The translations under genes and the position numbers were made by a program. This document shows, piece by piece, positions 61,494 through 64,000 of a DNA stretch of 64,000 nt (positions are counted from its first letter, which is position 1; every line of letters starts with the position of its first letter). Origin of the DNA: Sedimenticola_A sp040506895 (GTDB lineage: Bacteria; Pseudomonadota; Gammaproteobacteria; Chromatiales; Chromatiaceae); the NCBI GenBank assembly GCA_040506895.1, contig JBEVVY010000001.1:1612001-1676000 (forward strand), written 5' to 3'. Under the pieces are notes generated by a model that saw only the letters and a list, made by a program, of their open reading frames with translations, was not told where the DNA came from and ran no database searches.

Positions 61494-62319
61494 ACAGACC
61501 CAGCAACCATTGAAGGCAAAGGACTACAAGTCCGACATCAAGCCGGTGTGGTGCCCGGGATGCGGTCACTTCGCGGTGCTCAGCGCACTCAGCAAGGCCC
61601 TCGCCCACCTGGCACTGAAGCGTGAGGATGTTGCCCTGATCTCCGGTATCGGCTGCTCCTCCCGCCTGCCCGCCTATTCCGAGGTGTATGGATTCCACGG
61701 CGTACACGGCCGGGCACTGGCGGTTGCCGGTGGCCTGAAGGCTGCCCGCCCCGACCTGACGGTGATCGCGGCCGGCGGTGACGGTGACGGCTTCTCCATC
61801 GGCGGCAACCATTTCATCCACGCCTGTCGTCGCAACATGGATATCACCTATATCGTGATGGATAACGAGGTCTACGGCATGACCAAGGGACAGGCCTCGC
61901 CCACCACCTCACCGGACTGGGCTGCGAGCAAGCTGACCCCCCACGGACCCGGGGTACCCAGCTTCAACCCGGCGGCCATCGCACTCGCATCGGGTGCCAG
62001 CTTCATCGCACGGGGTTTCTCCGGAGATCCCACCAAGCTGACCCAGATCCTGGTGGAGGCTATTCTGCACAAGGGGTTCTCGTTTGTTCACGTACTCAGT
62101 CCCTGTACCACATTCCGTCCCGAGCAGAAGGGGTGGAAGAAACAGGTGCACGAGTATGCCGAGGAGGTCACCGCCAACCCCGTGACAACGGCCCAGGGCC
62201 TGCAGGCCGATGACGGCATGGGCACCGGCCTGATATACCGCACTGAACTGCCACCCTGGCAACCGGCATATGATGCAGTATGCGAGCCGTCCACGCTTGA
62301 GAAGGAGTTCCAGGTATGA
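61486..62319 (+). CDS. korB: 2-oxoacid:ferredoxin oxidoreductase beta subunit (KorB)
   Basis: A 277-residue thiamine-diphosphate-binding subunit. CPGCGHFAVLSAL begins the domain; SGIGCSSRLPAY and GDGDGFSIGGNHFIHACRRN bind TPP and metal; VMDNEVYGMTKGQASPTT is the second family block. Cysteines for an Fe-S cluster are in the CPGC and CSS segments and near LSPCTTF. It forms the catalytic half of the KorAB enzyme. It overlaps korA by 8 bases and the next gene by 4, so all three are translationally coupled. Confidence 0.94.
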   Translation: MTEQTQQPLKAKDYKSDIKPVWCPGCGHFAVLSALSKALAHLALKREDVALISGIGCSSRLPAYSEVYGFHGVHGRALAVAGGLKAARPDLTVIAAGGDGDGFSIGGNHFIHACRRNMDITYIVMDNEVYGMTKGQASPTTSPDWAASKLTPHGPGVPSFNPAAIALASGASFIARGFSGDPTKLTQILVEAILHKGFSFVHVLSPCTTFRPEQKGWKKQVHEYAEEVTANPVTTAQGLQADDGMGTGLIYRTELPPWQPAYDAVCEPSTLEKEFQV

Positions 62320-62846
62320 ACAGCACAACAGCTAGCAGACTGATCGAAACGGTTGAGGAGTTTCTGGCCCATGCCATGGAACTGGAGCTGGAGTCGGTGG
62401 AGCGCTATGAGCAGTTGGCCGACAGCATGGAAGTGCACAACAACCTGGAAACCGCGGCCCTTTTCCGCAAGCTGGCCCACTACGGTCAGAAACATGCCCA
62501 CGAGGTGGAGCAGCTGTCGGCAGGCATGACACTGCCGAAACTGCCACCCTGGGAGTTCAAATGGTCCACCCCCGAAAGCCCTGAAAGCGTGCCCATGGAG
62601 GAGGCCCACTACCTGATGGACGCCTACCTGGCCCTGGTGCTTGCCCTACACAACGAAAAGCGTGGCCAGGATTTCTACGCCAAGGTGGCCGACAGCTCAC
62701 CCAATCCCGATGTCAGGGCCATGGCATCGAAATTCAGCGACGAGGAGCAGGAGCACATCAACCTGATCAGCAGCTGGAAAGAGAATCTGAGGGATCCCGC
62801 CAACCGACCCCAGGAGGATCTGGATCCGCCGAACATGCCGGAATAA
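62316..62846 (+). CDS. Ferritin-like (rubrerythrin-type) diiron protein coupled to korAB
   Basis: A 176-residue four-helix protein. Candidate ligands: E in MELELESVERYEQLAD, the LFRKLAHYGQKHAHEVE segment, NEKRGQDFYAKVA and SDEEQEHINLISSW. No C-terminal rubredoxin Cys4 site is present, so it is not classical rubrerythrin. ATGA overlap with korB indicates the same operon and translational coupling. Protection of the oxygen-sensitive KorAB from peroxide or oxygen is a reasonable inference. Confidence 0.83.
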   Translation: MNSTTASRLIETVEEFLAHAMELELESVERYEQLADSMEVHNNLETAALFRKLAHYGQKHAHEVEQLSAGMTLPKLPPWEFKWSTPESPESVPMEEAHYLMDAYLALVLALHNEKRGQDFYAKVADSSPNPDVRAMASKFSDEEQEHINLISSWKENLRDPANRPQEDLDPPNMPE

Positions 62847-62907
62847 CCCGTCCGTTTCTGGTCTATAATTGAGGTGGACGCCCGCTGTGGGCGTAGGGTT
62901 TTGTGCA

Positions 62908-63318
62908 ATGTGGATTTTTATCAGCAATATTCCGGAACAGACAAGCCATAAGGAGCTGACCCAGTTCATCACCGAGGGTCTGCAATCCTGCCTCACCGAG
63001 TCGGTCCTTCCGTCAAGGAAATGGATCGCCCATTGCGAGATGATGCGCATCATCGACCGCGATAATGGCGCGGAGGAGTTTCACGGCCTTGCCGAGATTG
63101 AACCCGAGGTCATGCATCCCGGCATCCTGGATCAGCTCAGCAGCATGTCACTGAATGGCAAGCAGGTCGAGGTCCACAAGTACCAGCACCGCTCCCCCAA
63201 CCGGGACCGCCGGGCCACCATGATCACCCCGCCGACCGAGATCTCCGATGAGCGCCGGGGCAGTGATCGCCGGCGGCGTCACCTGCGCATCGATATCCTG
63301 GAAGATTCCAAGAAATAA
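62908..63318 (+). CDS. RRM-like small protein with basic tail
   Basis: A 136-residue protein. MWIFISNIPEQTSHKELTQF resembles strand 1 and helix 1 of an RNA-recognition motif (RNP2-like IFISNI), FHGLAEIEPE a strand-3 RNP1-like segment, and LNGKQVEVHKYQHR strand 4. The C-terminal tail is Arg-rich (ERRGSDRRRRHLRID). It may bind RNA, but aromatic RNP1 residues are not clearly present and the assignment is tentative. The ATG at 62908 starts just before strand 1; the longer frame from 62869 gains only low-complexity residues. Confidence 0.65.
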   Translation: MWIFISNIPEQTSHKELTQFITEGLQSCLTESVLPSRKWIAHCEMMRIIDRDNGAEEFHGLAEIEPEVMHPGILDQLSSMSLNGKQVEVHKYQHRSPNRDRRATMITPPTEISDERRGSDRRRRHLRIDILEDSKK

Positions 63319-63333
63319 TTATCAACCCGGCGC

Positions 63334-64000
63334 CTAGGCCACCCGGTTCTCCAATCTCCCTATACCATCGATCTGAACATCGATGCGGTCGCCCGCCGAG
63401 AGATAGACCTGGGGATCCCTTGCGAACCCGACACCGGAGGGGGTACCGGTCAGTATCACGGTACCCGGCAGCAGGGTGGTGTCCTGGCTCAGCTGGTGAA
63501 TCAGGCTGGCGACGGAGAAGATCATGTCCGAGGTATTGCCGTCCTGCATCACCTCGCCGTTGAGGGTGGCGCGAACGGCCAGCCGCTGGGGATCGGGTAT
63601 CTCGTCCGCCGTCACCAGCACCGGCCCCAGGGGACAGAAGGTGTCGAAACTCTTACCCTTGATCCACTGGCCGCCACCGCCATGCATCTGCCACTTCCTG
63701 GCGGAAACATCGTTCGCGCAGGTGTACCCGAAGACATGATCCAGTGCATCGGCCTGGGGGACATTGCGGGCGGCCTTGCCGATAACCACTGCCAACTCCG
63801 CCTCGTAGTCCACCTCCGGGCCATGACGGCTGCAGGCCGGAAGAACGATATCGTCGCCGGGATGGCTCAAGGCGGAGGTGGGCTTCATGAAGATCACCGG
63901 GTTCTCGGGCAGCGCGATCCCGGTCTCCCGGGCATGCTCCCGGTAATTGAGACCGATACAGAAGATGTTGACCGGCACCAGGGGAGCGAGTCGTCGACCT
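63334..64000 (-). CDS. Fumarylacetoacetate hydrolase-family protein (5'-truncated by window edge)
   Basis: At least 222 residues; the frame remains open at the window end, so the start is outside. LVPVNIFCIGLNYREHA, the metal site GPEVDYEAELAVVIGK, the loop YTCANDVSARKWQ and LLPGTVILTGTPSGVGF are hallmarks of the FAH/YcgM family (acylpyruvases, oxaloacetate decarboxylases and 2-hydroxyhepta-diene-dioate isomerases). The exact substrate cannot be told. GTG at 63978 is an internal codon and not the start. Confidence 0.9.
   Translation of the reverse strand, partial: GRRLAPLVPVNIFCIGLNYREHARETGIALPENPVIFMKPTSALSHPGDDIVLPACSRHGPEVDYEAELAVVIGKAARNVPQADALDHVFGYTCANDVSARKWQMHGGGGQWIKGKSFDTFCPLGPVLVTADEIPDPQRLAVRATLNGEVMQDGNTSDMIFSVASLIHQLSQDTTLLPGTVILTGTPSGVGFARDPQVYLSAGDRIDVQIDGIGRLENRVA

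Overview
The window looks like draft-quality chromosome of a free-living or symbiotic gammaproteobacterium, possibly of the sulfur-oxidiser type. Evidence for the class: the cysS-ppiB-lpxH and yoaA-tsaB neighbourhoods are typical gammaproteobacterial gene orders, and RimK, EttA, PBP1b, ZntB and MscS/MscK-like proteins fit. Most genes are GC-rich. The stretch from about 25.7 to 28.2 kb is visibly AT-richer. No tRNA, rRNA, CRISPR array or insertion sequence was recognised. The placement below class level is inference only.

Layout. 0-4 kb: central carbon metabolism (3' part of phosphoglucomutase, then PEP synthase). 4.4-8.5 kb: a receiver protein, a PiT phosphate transporter with its DUF47 partner, a small secreted protein and a lipoamide-dehydrogenase-like flavoprotein. 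8.5-12.1 kb: a membrane-anchored unknown, a cluster of short palindromes, a SulP transporter, a VOC protein and a lipoprotein. 12.2-21.4 kb: EttA, HisC, a lipase-maturation-factor homologue, a DUF815 ATPase, a 7TMR-DISM hybrid kinase and a DUF2927 protein. 21.4-25.7 kb: cysS, two cyclophilins, lpxH and a DUF455 ferritin-like protein. 25.7-31.1 kb: an AT-rich sensor kinase, then a rimB-rimK-AstE-like operon that is interrupted by a 200-N scaffold gap flanked by an artefactual 91-bp duplication. 31.5-35.0 kb: MscS-like channel and ZntB.

35.1-43.9 kb is the most striking region. A kaiB-kaiC pair without kaiA is followed on the same strand by a very large multi-PAS phosphorelay kinase and a REC-EAL c-di-GMP phosphodiesterase. 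A convergent receiver protein follows. The kinase has an in-frame amber codon just after its first membrane helix. 44-47.8 kb holds a CPA1-type antiporter, an Hsp20 gene with a heat-shock-like promoter, and an HtpX-like protease. 48-51.4 kb holds glycerate kinase and a divergent MotA-like/MotB-like membrane pair that has no peptidoglycan-binding domain. 51.7-59.5 kb: diheme cytochrome c, TsaB, YoaA helicase with a putative nuclease-fold partner, a TPR lipoprotein, PBP1b and an L,D-transpeptidase. 59.7-62.8 kb: a translationally coupled korA-korB-ferritin-like operon. The end holds an RRM-like small protein and the 3' part of a fumarylacetoacetase-family gene.

The functional themes are signal transduction (three or four large histidine kinases, several receivers, one EAL protein), envelope and stress functions, and ferredoxin-linked central metabolism.
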